A stretch of DNA of 10,715 nucleotides from contig CAUBTS010000067.1 in assembly GCA_958438955.1 (NCBI GenBank), forward strand, positions 1-10,715, written 5' to 3'. Position numbers and translations under genes: made by a program. The notes beneath the pieces are model-generated. The model did no database searches. It saw nothing but the letters and a program-made list of their open reading frames with translations, and was not told the origin of the DNA. This DNA comes from an uncultured Collinsella sp. GTDB taxonomy: Bacteria > Actinomycetota > Coriobacteriia > Coriobacteriales > Coriobacteriaceae. Of the stretch, positions 1 through 8,515 are shown one piece after another; position 1 is the first letter of the stretch, and the number at the start of each line of letters is the position of its first letter.

Positions 1-23
1 AAGTTTCCTGCTCTACAGTCCTG

Positions 24-60
24 CGCAAGACGGAAAGCACATTAAGTGCTTTCCTTTGCG
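24..60. other. Long hairpin / inverted repeat upstream of the RNA methyltransferase gene
   Basis: GGAAAGCAC at 32-40 is the exact reverse complement of GTGCTTTCC at 46-54, with a five-base loop ATTAA. An outer pair, CGCAA (24-28) with TTGCG (56-60), extends the stem beyond a small internal asymmetry. No clear T-run follows on either strand, so it is not a textbook intrinsic terminator. It could end transcription of a gene left of the window, or be an operator or an RNA structure. The structure is seen directly; the role is unknown. Confidence 0.55.
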
Positions 61-132
61 TGCGGAACTCGCGATAAACTTAATTACGCGCCGCTCCCCG
101 CCCACGCCGGGCAAACATCGTTGGACTTATCG

Positions 133-184
133 CTGACATGAAATGGGCGCTTGCATATCGTCTGCTAACTTGGCACGGTACAAT
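133..184 (+). promoter_or_regulatory. Candidate promoter(s) for the RNA methyltransferase gene
   Basis: Two overlapping possibilities are visible. CTGACA (133-138) and TATCGT (156-161) are separated by 17 bases and resemble sigma-70/SigA -35 and -10 boxes. Alternatively, TACAAT (179-184) is a good -10 hexamer placed 45 bases before the start codon, the same kind of box seen upstream of several other genes here, but its -35 is poor. Both are read by eye; no transcription start is known. Confidence 0.4.
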
Positions 185-223
185 GCTTTCAGATTTCAAT
201 TTGTAAATTAGTGGGGTTAATTC

Positions 224-1672
224 ATGGCAGAATCTCGTGCGGAGCGTAAGGCTCGTCGTGCTTTGATCGAGGCGGCTGAGGGGTCAGAGGAGAAAAAATC
301 TTCTAAGAAATCCAAGTCGTCTCAGGACGCGAAGGGTAAGTCGGCCAAGGGCAAGGCTAAGGCCAAGCGTCCCGGCTCTCGTCGGAACGAGGATAAGGCA
401 TCTCAGACTCGCTCCAAGCACTCGCATAAAGATCGGGTTTCGTCTGCGCGTAAGGCCGTGGACCCCAAGTCTCCCTGTTCGATCATGAAATCTTGCGGTG
501 GGTGCACGGCGCTCAATCGTCCTTATAAAAAGCAGTTGGCAGCTAAGCAGGCTGCTATGGAGGAGCTTTTTGCTTCGCTTTGTGAGCGTGAGGGCATTGC
601 TGTAGATCCTATTCGTGGCATGGGTGTCACCCTGGGCGACCCGGGCAAATATCCTGCGCCGCGCGGTTTTCGCCATAAGGCCGCCACTCCCTTTGCTCCC
701 GGTAAGGAGGGCGCTGTCCGTTGCGGTTTCTTTGAGCGCGGCACGCACAAGATCGTTGCCGTACCCGAATGCCCCGTCGAAGCACCGGGCGCCCGTCAGA
801 TTCTCAACGGCATCGCACGCGAAGCTGAGCGGCTGCATATTCCCGCCTTTAATGAGGACAAGCATCTTGGTTTGCTTCGCTATGCCGTCGTCCGCTGCGG
901 TTGGCGTACCGACCAGGTCATGGTCACGCTCGTGACCGCTCAGCGCGACTTGCCGCATGCGCAGGAGTTCTTTGAGGCTGTCGCCGCACTCAATCCGCAC
1001 ATCGTCACCGTCGCCCAAAACATCAACGGACGTCCCGGCAACGCCATCCTCGGCGAGGAAACCCGCATTGTATATGGCGCCGAGTGCATGCGCGACCAGC
1101 TGCTCGGCTGCGAGTTCGATATCTCCCCCACCGCGTTCTACCAGACCAACCCGCAACAGACCGAGCTGCTCTATCAGCTCGCGATTGACGGCATGGACCT
1201 GCAGCAGGGCGACGTACTCATGGATGCCTATTGCGGTAGCGGAACTATCGGCCTGTGCGCAGCCAAAGCCGCCCGGGACAAGGGCGTCGGCATTATGCTG
1301 CTTAGCGTGGAGCGCAACCCGGCGGGCATTGCCGACGCACGTCGTAATGCCGAGCTCAACGGCCTCACCCGCAGCGCTTGGTTTATGGCCGACGATGCCA
1401 CCGACTACATCCTAGATGCCGCCGACAACAACGAGCGGGTCGATGTCCTTTCTATCGATCCGCCGCGCGCCGGCTCCACGCCCGAGTTCCTCGAAGCTGC
1501 CTGCGCGCTTAAGCCGCGCCGCATCACCTATATCAGCTGCAACCCCGTAACTCAAGAGCGCGACCTGCATCAGCTCCTCGACGGAGGCTATCGCCTGCTC
1601 AAGATCACGCCCGTCGACATGTTCCCTCACACCGACCACACCGAAACCGTAGCGGTCCTCGAACGCCGCTAA
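224..1672 (+). CDS. Class I SAM-dependent RNA m5U methyltransferase, TrmA/RumA (RlmC/RlmD) family
   Basis: Predicted to methylate C5 of a uridine in RNA, probably 23S rRNA, using S-adenosylmethionine; whether it acts on U747, U1939 or tRNA U54 cannot be told from sequence. The 482 residues begin with a Lys/Ser/Arg-rich low-complexity tail (about 1-82). Next come iron-sulfur cysteines Cys85, Cys91 and Cys94 (pattern C-x5-C-x2-C), with the fourth probably Cys183. The motif SPTAFYQTN is at 301-309, the SAM-binding loop DAYCGSGTIGL at 334-344, Glu363 in SVERN, and DPPR at 412-415. The catalytic nucleophile is Cys439 in YISCNP and the likely general base is Glu474 near the C terminus. No TRAM domain is apparent before the cysteine cluster, unlike E. 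coli RlmD. The ATG at 224 has a weak GTGGGG Shine-Dalgarno. Codons in the first ~145 residues are richer in T-ending forms (CGT, GCT, TCT) than the rest. The family call is secure; the exact target is not. Confidence 0.93.
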   Translation: MAESRAERKARRALIEAAEGSEEKKSSKKSKSSQDAKGKSAKGKAKAKRPGSRRNEDKASQTRSKHSHKDRVSSARKAVDPKSPCSIMKSCGGCTALNRPYKKQLAAKQAAMEELFASLCEREGIAVDPIRGMGVTLGDPGKYPAPRGFRHKAATPFAPGKEGAVRCGFFERGTHKIVAVPECPVEAPGARQILNGIAREAERLHIPAFNEDKHLGLLRYAVVRCGWRTDQVMVTLVTAQRDLPHAQEFFEAVAALNPHIVTVAQNINGRPGNAILGEETRIVYGAECMRDQLLGCEFDISPTAFYQTNPQQTELLYQLAIDGMDLQQGDVLMDAYCGSGTIGLCAAKAARDKGVGIMLLSVERNPAGIADARRNAELNGLTRSAWFMADDATDYILDAADNNERVDVLSIDPPRAGSTPEFLEAACALKPRRITYISCNPVTQERDLHQLLDGGYRLLKITPVDMFPHTDHTETVAVLERR

Positions 1673-1700
1673 CCAACCTCAGTAGATTTTTGGGACAAGA

Positions 1701-1730
1701 AAGGGGGCGACCCGCCTGGGCCGCCCCCTT
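1701..1730. terminator. GC-rich hairpin between convergent genes, probable intrinsic terminator
   Basis: AAGGGGGCG (1701-1709) pairs perfectly with CGCCCCCTT (1722-1730), and CCC/GGG inside extends the stem. It lies 29 bases after the methyltransferase stop and 21 bases beyond the end of the convergent PHP gene, so it could serve both. The T-tracts on each side are imperfect (CGCTTGGTTT on plus, TTTCTTGT on minus). Confidence 0.65.
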
Positions 1731-1750
1731 CGCTTGGTTTATAAACTCCG

Positions 1751-2572
1751 CTACATCCCATTGCGCAGATCGCACACGCCGGCTGCCGCCATCTCGCGCA
1801 GCAGCGTCTCGCGGTCGCGCGTCACGATCAGATCCAACGGGAAGTGAATCTCGTCGAGCATCTTGCGAGCGTGATCGAGCTTGCCAATGGCCATGCCAAT
1901 GTGGGCATCGGTCGACACGCCAATGCCCACGCCCAGCTCGGCGCAGCGCTCGGCAATCTTGCGGCATACGGCCCAATGCTCAGTGTCGACACCGTGTTCA
2001 AGACTATGGTTGTTGATCTCGATAATCTTGTGCTTGGCCTTAGCTGCCAACAGCACCTCGTCGATATCGAACGGCACGCCCGAACGCCCCGTGTGACCCA
2101 GCATGAACACCTTGGGGTGCTCCAGGGCATTGATATACATCTCGGTCGTCTGGGCCAGCGTCGCGCCCTCAGCAATCTGCGGATTATGCACGCTCGCAAC
2201 CAAATAATCCAAATTACGCGTAACCAAATCGAACAGCGAATGCTGACGGCTGTACGAATCGCCGGCAATATCGAGCGTGACAGGAGTGTCCTCGCCAAAC
2301 AGGCTTCCGTCCAGCGAAACGATATCGGCCTCGGCACCACGCAGCACCAGCACGCCGCTCCAAATGCGCGGCCAGATATCCTGGTTGATAAAGAACTGGT
2401 AACTGCGCAGGTCATTGGGGCAAGCCGTAACCATAGAGCTCAAATGGTCGGCAGATCCGAGCACCTGCAGACCACGCTCTGCCGCCCAGTACACATTCTC
2501 CTCAATGGTCGAATATGCATGCGCAGAGAACATCGTATGGGTATGAATGTCACAAGAAAGCAGGTAGGGCAT
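1751..2572 (-). CDS. PHP-domain metallophosphatase, YcdX-like
   Basis: A 273-residue member of the polymerase-and-histidinol-phosphatase (PHP) superfamily, closest in layout to E. coli YcdX, a trinuclear-metal phosphatase. All nine expected ligands can be placed: His10 and His12 (DIHTHT), His18 (SAHAYST), His43 (SADH), Glu81 (RGAEADI), His129 (VASVHNP), His160 (LGHTG), and Asp222 and His224 (STDAH). Other YcdX-like blocks are INQDIWPRIWSGVLVLRG (62-79) and EINNHSLE (185-192). Length and motif order fit a complete cytosolic enzyme; the physiological substrate is unknown. The start is supported by AAGGAG five to six bases before the ATG. The gene lies 165 bases downstream of a same-strand aminotransferase gene, with a candidate promoter between, so it may be expressed independently. 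Confidence 0.92.
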   Translation of the reverse strand: MPYLLSCDIHTHTMFSAHAYSTIEENVYWAAERGLQVLGSADHLSSMVTACPNDLRSYQFFINQDIWPRIWSGVLVLRGAEADIVSLDGSLFGEDTPVTLDIAGDSYSRQHSLFDLVTRNLDYLVASVHNPQIAEGATLAQTTEMYINALEHPKVFMLGHTGRSGVPFDIDEVLLAAKAKHKIIEINNHSLEHGVDTEHWAVCRKIAERCAELGVGIGVSTDAHIGMAIGKLDHARKMLDEIHFPLDLIVTRDRETLLREMAAAGVCDLRNGM

Positions 2573-2609
2573 CAGGTCTCCTTATCTGGCACGGCCGTCG
2601 CTTATATTC

Positions 2610-2615
2610 ATTGTA
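2610..2615 (-). promoter_or_regulatory. Candidate -10 box (TACAAT) for the PHP gene
   Basis: On the minus strand the hexamer TACAAT lies 43 bases before the PHP start codon. The matching -35 region (TTACGA at 17-base spacing) is weak. A second TACAAT on the same strand occurs at 2715-2720, overlapping the parS-like sequence. Assigned by similarity to boxes upstream of other genes in the window. Confidence 0.4.
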
Positions 2616-2672
2616 CGCATAGCCTTCGATAGTCGTAAAACCACTCCATCCCAAAGACACAACGTCCATGAC

Positions 2673-2703
2673 AACGGGGTCCGGCTTAACACCAAACCCC
2701 GTT
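2673..2703 (-). terminator. Hairpin downstream of the aminotransferase gene, weak terminator candidate
   Basis: AACGGGGT (2673-2680) is the exact reverse complement of ACCCCGTT (2696-2703), with a 15-base loop. On the minus strand it begins about 35 bases after the aminotransferase stop and is followed only by TGTCATGG, so the U-tract is poor. It also abuts the parS-like sequence at 2700-2715. Confidence 0.35.
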
Positions 2704-2715
2704 TCACGTAAAACA
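2700..2715. promoter_or_regulatory. parS-like ParB binding site
   Basis: The plus strand reads CGTTTCACGTAAAACA. It matches 14 of 16 positions of the bacterial chromosomal parS consensus TGTTTCACGTGAAACA, with 13 of 14 in the core. The site is intergenic, as some parS sites are. tilS-hpt-ftsH, often near the origin in Gram-positives, lies a few kb away, which fits an origin-proximal location. ParB binding is inferred, not shown, and no parA/parB genes are in the window. Confidence 0.55.
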
Positions 2716-2737
2716 TTGTAGGCAGATCGCTTTGCTT

Positions 2738-3922
2738 TTAACGATACTCGTCCGCCAACTGTTTCCAAGCGGGTAGCGAATTGACAATCGTTTCGTAACT
2801 CACGCAATAGCCCAGGCGGAACCAACCCGGCATACCAAAGCTGTCCGAGGGAACCGCAAGCAACTCATACTTCTTTGCGCGCTCGCAAAACGCATTCGCA
2901 TCGGGCTCCAACGCTTTCACCCATAGGTAGAACGCGCCATCCGGCTCAACATAGGTGTAGCCATACTCCGCTAGTGCGTCGGTAAGCGCGGTGCGGTTGC
3001 GTGCATAGGCCTCAACGTCACTCGGCTCATCGATGCAGTCGATAATTACGCGCTGGAAGAGTGCCGGTGCGCATACAAAACCCAGCGTACGGGCAGCACC
3101 CGCAACAGCCGGCATCAGACGGGCGGCCTGCGGATTGGTGTTGGGAACCAAGATCCACCCCACGCGCTCACCCGGCAGCGACAGCGACTTGGAATACGAG
3201 TAGCACACGATGGTGTGCTCGTAAATCGAGGGCACCCAAGGCACCTCGGCACCGTACACGATTTCGCGGTACGGCTCATCCGAGATGAGCATAATCGGAT
3301 TCTCGGGATCGCGCTGAGCGTTGGCCTCGCGCAGAACGTTGGCCAGTCGCGTCAGCGTGTCGCATGTATATACGGCACCGGTCGGATTGTTGGGCGAGTC
3401 GATGATGACGGCAGTCGTCTTATCGGTAATCGCCTTGAGCACGTTGTCCACGCTCAGCTGGAACGTATCTTCATCGGCGAGCGCCTCGACACACGTACAG
3501 CCGGCCTTCTCAATCCACACGCGATACTCCGGAAAGTACGGGGCGATAACAATAACCTCGTCGCCCGGATTCGTAACGGCGTTGAGTGTACAGGTGAGCG
3601 AAGCCGCCGCGCCCACGGTCATAAAGACGTCCTTGCCCTCATAGCTCGTTCCAAAGCGGCGGTTGAGCGATTCGGCGACGGCTGCTCGACATTGCGGCAG
3701 GCCCGGTGCGGGCGTGTATCCGTGCAGCTGGTCGCTCGGCAGCTCTAAGGCCTTCTTAATGGACTCCGCCACGGCAGCGGGCGCCGGAACACTCGGGTTG
3801 CCCAGCGAAAAATCGAATACGTTTTCCGCACCGATCTGCGCCTTGCGCTCAAGGCCATAGCTAAAAATCTCACGGATGATGGAGCTCTCCGCACCGCGAG
3901 CATACATAGTTTCGTTGATCAT
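2738..3922 (-). CDS. Pyridoxal-phosphate-dependent aminotransferase, class I/II (fold type I)
   Basis: A 394-residue aspartate-aminotransferase-like enzyme, predicted to move an amino group from an amino acid to a 2-oxo acid. Visible motifs are FSLGNPSVPAP (38-48), the YTPAPG loop (69-74), PLP-site residues in NNPTG (178-182), Asp215 and Tyr218 in SDEPYRE, and the Schiff-base Lys245 in YSYSKSLSLPG. Arg253 (GERVG) should bind the PLP phosphate and Arg369 (WFRLGY) the substrate carboxylate. The set looks intact, but the amino-acid specificity cannot be read. The reading frame is open further upstream to 4021, but that extension runs through the promoter region and the palindrome at 3987-4038. 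The ATG at 3922 has AAAGGGG five bases ahead and begins the conserved part, so it is chosen. Its neighbours do not define a pathway. Confidence 0.93.
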   Translation of the reverse strand: MINETMYARGAESSIIREIFSYGLERKAQIGAENVFDFSLGNPSVPAPAAVAESIKKALELPSDQLHGYTPAPGLPQCRAAVAESLNRRFGTSYEGKDVFMTVGAAASLTCTLNAVTNPGDEVIVIAPYFPEYRVWIEKAGCTCVEALADEDTFQLSVDNVLKAITDKTTAVIIDSPNNPTGAVYTCDTLTRLANVLREANAQRDPENPIMLISDEPYREIVYGAEVPWVPSIYEHTIVCYSYSKSLSLPGERVGWILVPNTNPQAARLMPAVAGAARTLGFVCAPALFQRVIIDCIDEPSDVEAYARNRTALTDALAEYGYTYVEPDGAFYLWVKALEPDANAFCERAKKYELLAVPSDSFGMPGWFRLGYCVSYETIVNSLPAWKQLADEYR

Positions 3923-3934
3923 CTGTTCCCCTTT
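3923..3934 (-). promoter_or_regulatory. Ribosome binding site that fixes the aminotransferase start
   Basis: Minus-strand AAAGGGG (3934-3928) is followed by AACAG and the ATG at 3922-3920. This spacing favours 3922 over the frame-open ATG at 4021, which has no comparable site and sits inside the inverted repeat. Confidence 0.75.
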
Positions 3935-3946
3935 CGCATAGGCGCT

Positions 3947-3972
3947 ATTGTACGCTTTAGTTGAGCAAAGCG
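3947..3972 (-). promoter_or_regulatory. Candidate -10 box and adjoining dyad upstream of the aminotransferase gene
   Basis: TACAAT on the minus strand (3952-3947) lies 30 bases before the start codon. Directly abutting it, CGCTTT (3953-3958) and AAAGCG (3967-3972) form a perfect six-base inverted repeat with an eight-base spacer. It sits where a regulator would cover the -35/-10 spacer. No good -35 hexamer is visible, which could mean an activator-dependent promoter. The motifs are seen; the roles are inferred. Confidence 0.4.
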
Positions 3973-3986
3973 CCGCAGCAATGTTA

Positions 3987-4038
3987 ATTGGGGACAGACT
4001 TAAATGCGTGAAAACGCTCATTTAAGTCTGTCCCCAAT
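3987..4038. repeat. Perfect 20-bp inverted repeat (REP/REPIN-like palindrome)
   Basis: ATTGGGGACAGACTTAAATG at 3987-4006 is exactly repeated in reverse complement at 4019-4038. Between the arms, GCGT (4006-4009) and ACGC (4014-4017) can pair around a GAAA tetraloop, giving a nearly continuous hairpin with a two-base bulge. Past one mismatch, GTT/AAC extends the outer end. It is intergenic, between the ftsH terminator and the aminotransferase promoter region. The GGGGACAG-type arm resembles palindromes dispersed by RAYT/Y1 (IS200-like) transposases. No transposase is in the window, so the family assignment is inference. Confidence 0.7.
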
Positions 4039-4062
4039 CAACAGACGGCCCCATATCGGCCG

Positions 4063-4100
4063 GAAAGAAAAGCCTCCGCAGGTTTCCCCGCGGAGGCTTT
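4063..4100 (-). terminator. Intrinsic terminator of the ftsH transcript
   Basis: Read on the minus strand, AAAGCCTCCGC (4100-4090) pairs perfectly with GCGGAGGCTTT (4079-4069) across a ten-base loop, followed by a U-rich tail TCTTTCC. It starts 11 bases after the ftsH stop codon, the expected place for a rho-independent terminator of tilS-hpt-ftsH. Confidence 0.85.
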
Positions 4101-4111
4101 CGCCACAAAGA

Positions 4112-6247
<2,136 letters not shown>

Positions 6248-6266
6248 CTTACGAATAAACCTCCGG
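6248..6266 (-). promoter_or_regulatory. ftsH ribosome binding site inside the hpt C-terminal codons
   Basis: The minus strand reads CCGGAGG (6266-6260) and then 12 bases to the ftsH ATG at 6247, a longer gap than usual. The motif lies in the last hpt codons and the hpt stop sits one base before the ATG. Reinitiation by ribosomes finishing hpt is a likely contributor. Confidence 0.6.
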
Positions 6267-6797
6267 TTTCAAAATGCCCAGATACGGAAGGTTACGATAG
6301 CGCTCGGCATAGTCGAGGCCGTAGCCCACCACAAAGGCATCGGGGCAATGGGTTCCAACATACTTGGGCGTGATGGCCGAGGTGCGGTCCTCAACGTCCT
6401 TCCACAGGAAGGCAGCGACCTCCAGCGAAGCGGGCTTGCGGCTCTCGAGGTTCTTCATCAGGTACTTGAGGGTCAGGCCCGAGTCCAGAATGTCCTCGAC
6501 GATCAGCACGTCGCGACCGCGGATGTCGATATCCAGGTCCTTAATGATACGCACGATACCCGAGGACTTCACACCGTCGCCATAGCTCGAAACAGCCATG
6601 AAATCGATGTTGGTCGGCAGCTCGATCTTGCGCATCAGGTCGCCCATAAAGACAACAGCGCCGCGCAGAACCGCGATCAGCACCAGATCCTTACCCGCGT
6701 AGTCGCGAGTAATCTGCTCGCCTAGGCGAGAGACGATACCGTCGATATCCTCCTGCGTAAACAGAACCTTCTCGATATCCGGATGTTGAGAAGCCAT
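6249..6797 (-). CDS. hpt: Hypoxanthine (guanine) phosphoribosyltransferase
   Basis: Purine-salvage enzyme converting hypoxanthine or guanine plus PRPP to IMP or GMP in the cytosol. The 182 residues match the usual bacterial length. The PRPP-binding motif VLIVEDILDSGLT is at 97-109 with its acidic pair Glu101-Asp102. The flexible-loop SSYGDG is at 70-75, LRGAVVFMGDL at 44-54, and a base-recognition lysine is likely Lys133. The C-terminal segment VVGYGLDYAERYRNLPYLG is typical. The start has AAAGGG six bases before the ATG. It lies 148 bases after tilS, with a promoter candidate between them, and one base before ftsH, so it may be read both from a tilS transcript and from its own promoter. Confidence 0.97.
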   Translation of the reverse strand: MASQHPDIEKVLFTQEDIDGIVSRLGEQITRDYAGKDLVLIAVLRGAVVFMGDLMRKIELPTNIDFMAVSSYGDGVKSSGIVRIIKDLDIDIRGRDVLIVEDILDSGLTLKYLMKNLESRKPASLEVAAFLWKDVEDRTSAITPKYVGTHCPDAFVVGYGLDYAERYRNLPYLGILKPEVYS

Positions 6798-6854
6798 GAC
6801 AACCCTTTCTTGTGCTTAATCGCCCACACACCGCCGTATGGACGCGAACTACAC

Positions 6855-6884
6855 ATTCTAGCAGCGCACGGGGTATATTTTCCA
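6855..6884 (-). promoter_or_regulatory. Candidate promoter for hpt-ftsH
   Basis: On the minus strand, TGGAAA (6884-6879) and TAGAAT (6860-6855) are 18 bases apart, matching four and five of six consensus positions. Initiation would give a leader of about 50 bases before hpt. It lies in the 148-base tilS-hpt gap. Confidence 0.4.
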
Positions 6885-6885
6885 G

Positions 6886-6906
6886 CCCGCGCACCATTAG
6901 CGCGGG
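6886..6906. other. GC-rich hairpin in the tilS-hpt gap
   Basis: CCCGCGC (6886-6892) and GCGCGGG (6900-6906) are exact reverse complements around a seven-base loop. There is no T-run on the minus strand after it, so it is not a convincing terminator. It sits directly upstream of the candidate hpt -35 box and may act as an attenuator or an RNA-processing structure. Confidence 0.45.
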
Positions 6907-6945
6907 AATACCGTCAACGTCGCACAGAACAGCTGGTGCGAGGGA

Positions 6946-8487
6946 CTAATCCGCATCAACCACGCGAAGCAGATAGGCCACGCGCGTTGCGGCCGTGCAT
7001 TTGAAACGCTCGTCCGCGCGAACTCCGGCGACCCATACCACGGCACCTCCCGGAGCCGTTCTCACCACAGGAACGCCTGCGCGCTCAGAAACGGGAATAC
7101 GAGCCTCGTTGAGCAGGTCGGACACCTTCTTGCTTCGCCCACTCATGCCCAACGGACACATTACATCCCCCGGCGCGGGACCGTCTACCCACAGACGCGC
7201 CAACCGCGCCTCGGCAGGGATCTCGCCACGCGAACCCGCCAGGATCCGCTCACCATCGCTGTCGGCAAAACCCAGGGCAGCCGCGTCTACCAAAGCTGTC
7301 ACTCCCCCGGCGGCCGCAAGCTCACGGGCGCGGCGCACGATATCGCATCCCGGCTCAACGGCCATCGGCTCTGCGACCAGCACACGCCCCCCGCCCAACG
7401 GCAAACGCCCGGGTACGGTAACCCAGTCCGCGACCAGGCCCTCGCGAGCCGCCGGCGCCTTAAACGCCAGCATGCCAAACTCGACGCGCGCGTCAATCCC
7501 CGCCGGAAGCGTGACCGAGCCGCCGCCCTCGGCAACGCAGGAAAGGACTCGCTCCACATGTCGCATCTCTGGACGAGCGTCCGGATCGATGCGTTTAATC
7601 GCCAGTCTCACGATGCGCCGCGCGATTACCACCTCAGCCGCGGCCAGTCGACGAGCGTCAAGGACCAGTGCACCCGCCGCCTCCTTACGCAGGCAGCTTC
7701 GGAACGCCTGTGCGGAAAGCTGGGAAAGAAAGGCGTCTTCGTCGCCCAGAATTTCACAAGCGGCGCCAATCGTCTTACAGACGTTCGCGTTGCGCTGCGC
7801 CACCACCGGTATCACTCGATGGCGCACGTAGTTACGCAAGTACGACACGTCCTCGTTGCTCTCGTCCTCTCGCCACGGCTGACCATGCACCTGCAGATAG
7901 CCCACGAGCTCATCATGAGTCAGGTCGAGCAAGGGACGCACCACGATATTCCTCCGGCGAGGAATGCTCGATAGACCAGCGGGCCCCGAACCCTTAATCG
8001 CGTTCATCAAAAACGTTTCCGCGCGATCCGAAGACGTGTGCGCGGTGCAGATACGAGCCGCCGTTCGCGGTGCCCCCGTCTGGGCGCAGAGCTCGCGGAC
8101 ATACCTCCGCGCCGCGGCATAGCGCACCTCGCGGGCAGCCGCCTCGATATTGCCCGATTCATCATCAAAATAGGCATGCTCAACACACAGCGGCAAGCCA
8201 TATTGTGCGCATAGGCCGCGCACAAAGGCCTCGTCGCCATCGGATGCCTCACCGCGCAGATGATGGTTCACATGCAGCACGTGCAGTCGCTCGCGCGCGA
8301 TGGGAGCTACACCACGCCCATCCTGAATATCCAACTTTGATGTGCACGCCATAAGGAGCAAAGCCGTCGAGTCCGCACCACCTGATACCATGAGCACCAC
8401 GGGGGCAGCCGTCTGCCGCGTTGCCAGAGCTTTATCATCAGCCCACGATGCAGCATGGTGTCCATAATGCTGAGATACCGTTGGCAT
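6946..8487 (-). CDS. tilS: tRNA(Ile)-lysidine synthetase TilS
   Basis: Modifies C34 of the CAU-anticodon isoleucine tRNA to lysidine with ATP and lysine, so that it reads AUA codons; essential in most bacteria. The 513 residues carry the N-terminal PP-loop SGGADS (35-40), HVNHHLRGE (72-80), the GSGPAGLSSIPRRR block (166-179), and RNYVRHRVIP (218-227). A C-terminal TilS domain (about 438-497) includes PLGMSGRSKKVSDLL and WVAGVRADERFK. The usual AHHxDDQxET motif reads AHTSSDRAET (149-158), so three usually conserved positions differ. The ATG at 8487 has GGAGGA six to seven bases ahead. The gene starts 48 bases from the divergent hydrolase gene and leads into hpt and ftsH. The function call rests on motifs spread across the whole protein. 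Confidence 0.95.
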   Translation of the reverse strand: MPTVSQHYGHHAASWADDKALATRQTAAPVVLMVSGGADSTALLLMACTSKLDIQDGRGVAPIARERLHVLHVNHHLRGEASDGDEAFVRGLCAQYGLPLCVEHAYFDDESGNIEAAAREVRYAAARRYVRELCAQTGAPRTAARICTAHTSSDRAETFLMNAIKGSGPAGLSSIPRRRNIVVRPLLDLTHDELVGYLQVHGQPWREDESNEDVSYLRNYVRHRVIPVVAQRNANVCKTIGAACEILGDEDAFLSQLSAQAFRSCLRKEAAGALVLDARRLAAAEVVIARRIVRLAIKRIDPDARPEMRHVERVLSCVAEGGGSVTLPAGIDARVEFGMLAFKAPAAREGLVADWVTVPGRLPLGGGRVLVAEPMAVEPGCDIVRRARELAAAGGVTALVDAAALGFADSDGERILAGSRGEIPAEARLARLWVDGPAPGDVMCPLGMSGRSKKVSDLLNEARIPVSERAGVPVVRTAPGGAVVWVAGVRADERFKCTAATRVAYLLRVVDAD

Positions 8488-8515
8488 TTGCTTCCTCCTC
8501 TATTCGTTCGCACCC

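Noticed and set aside
1..223. A tRNA or other RNA gene at the left edge
   Set aside because: No cloverleaf arms, TTC-type T-loop or CCA end could be found; only the hairpin at 24-60 and promoter-like boxes are visible.
284..1156. A 290-codon minus-strand frame inside the methyltransferase gene
   Set aside because: Shadow of a well-supported gene with an intact catalytic motif set; the antisense product shows no family features.
1844..2632. A 262-codon plus-strand frame antisense to the PHP gene
   Set aside because: The minus-strand gene has all nine PHP metal ligands and a strong ribosome binding site; the antisense frame has neither motifs nor a credible start.
2582..2716. A 44-codon minus-strand frame beginning MFYVKRG in the aminotransferase-PHP gap
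   Set aside because: Its first codons are simply the parS-like sequence translated, there is no Shine-Dalgarno, and the composition is unlike neighbouring proteins.
3923..4021. N-terminal extension of the aminotransferase to the ATG at 4021
   Set aside because: It would translate the promoter region and one arm of the palindrome; the ATG at 3922 has a better ribosome binding site and begins the conserved protein.
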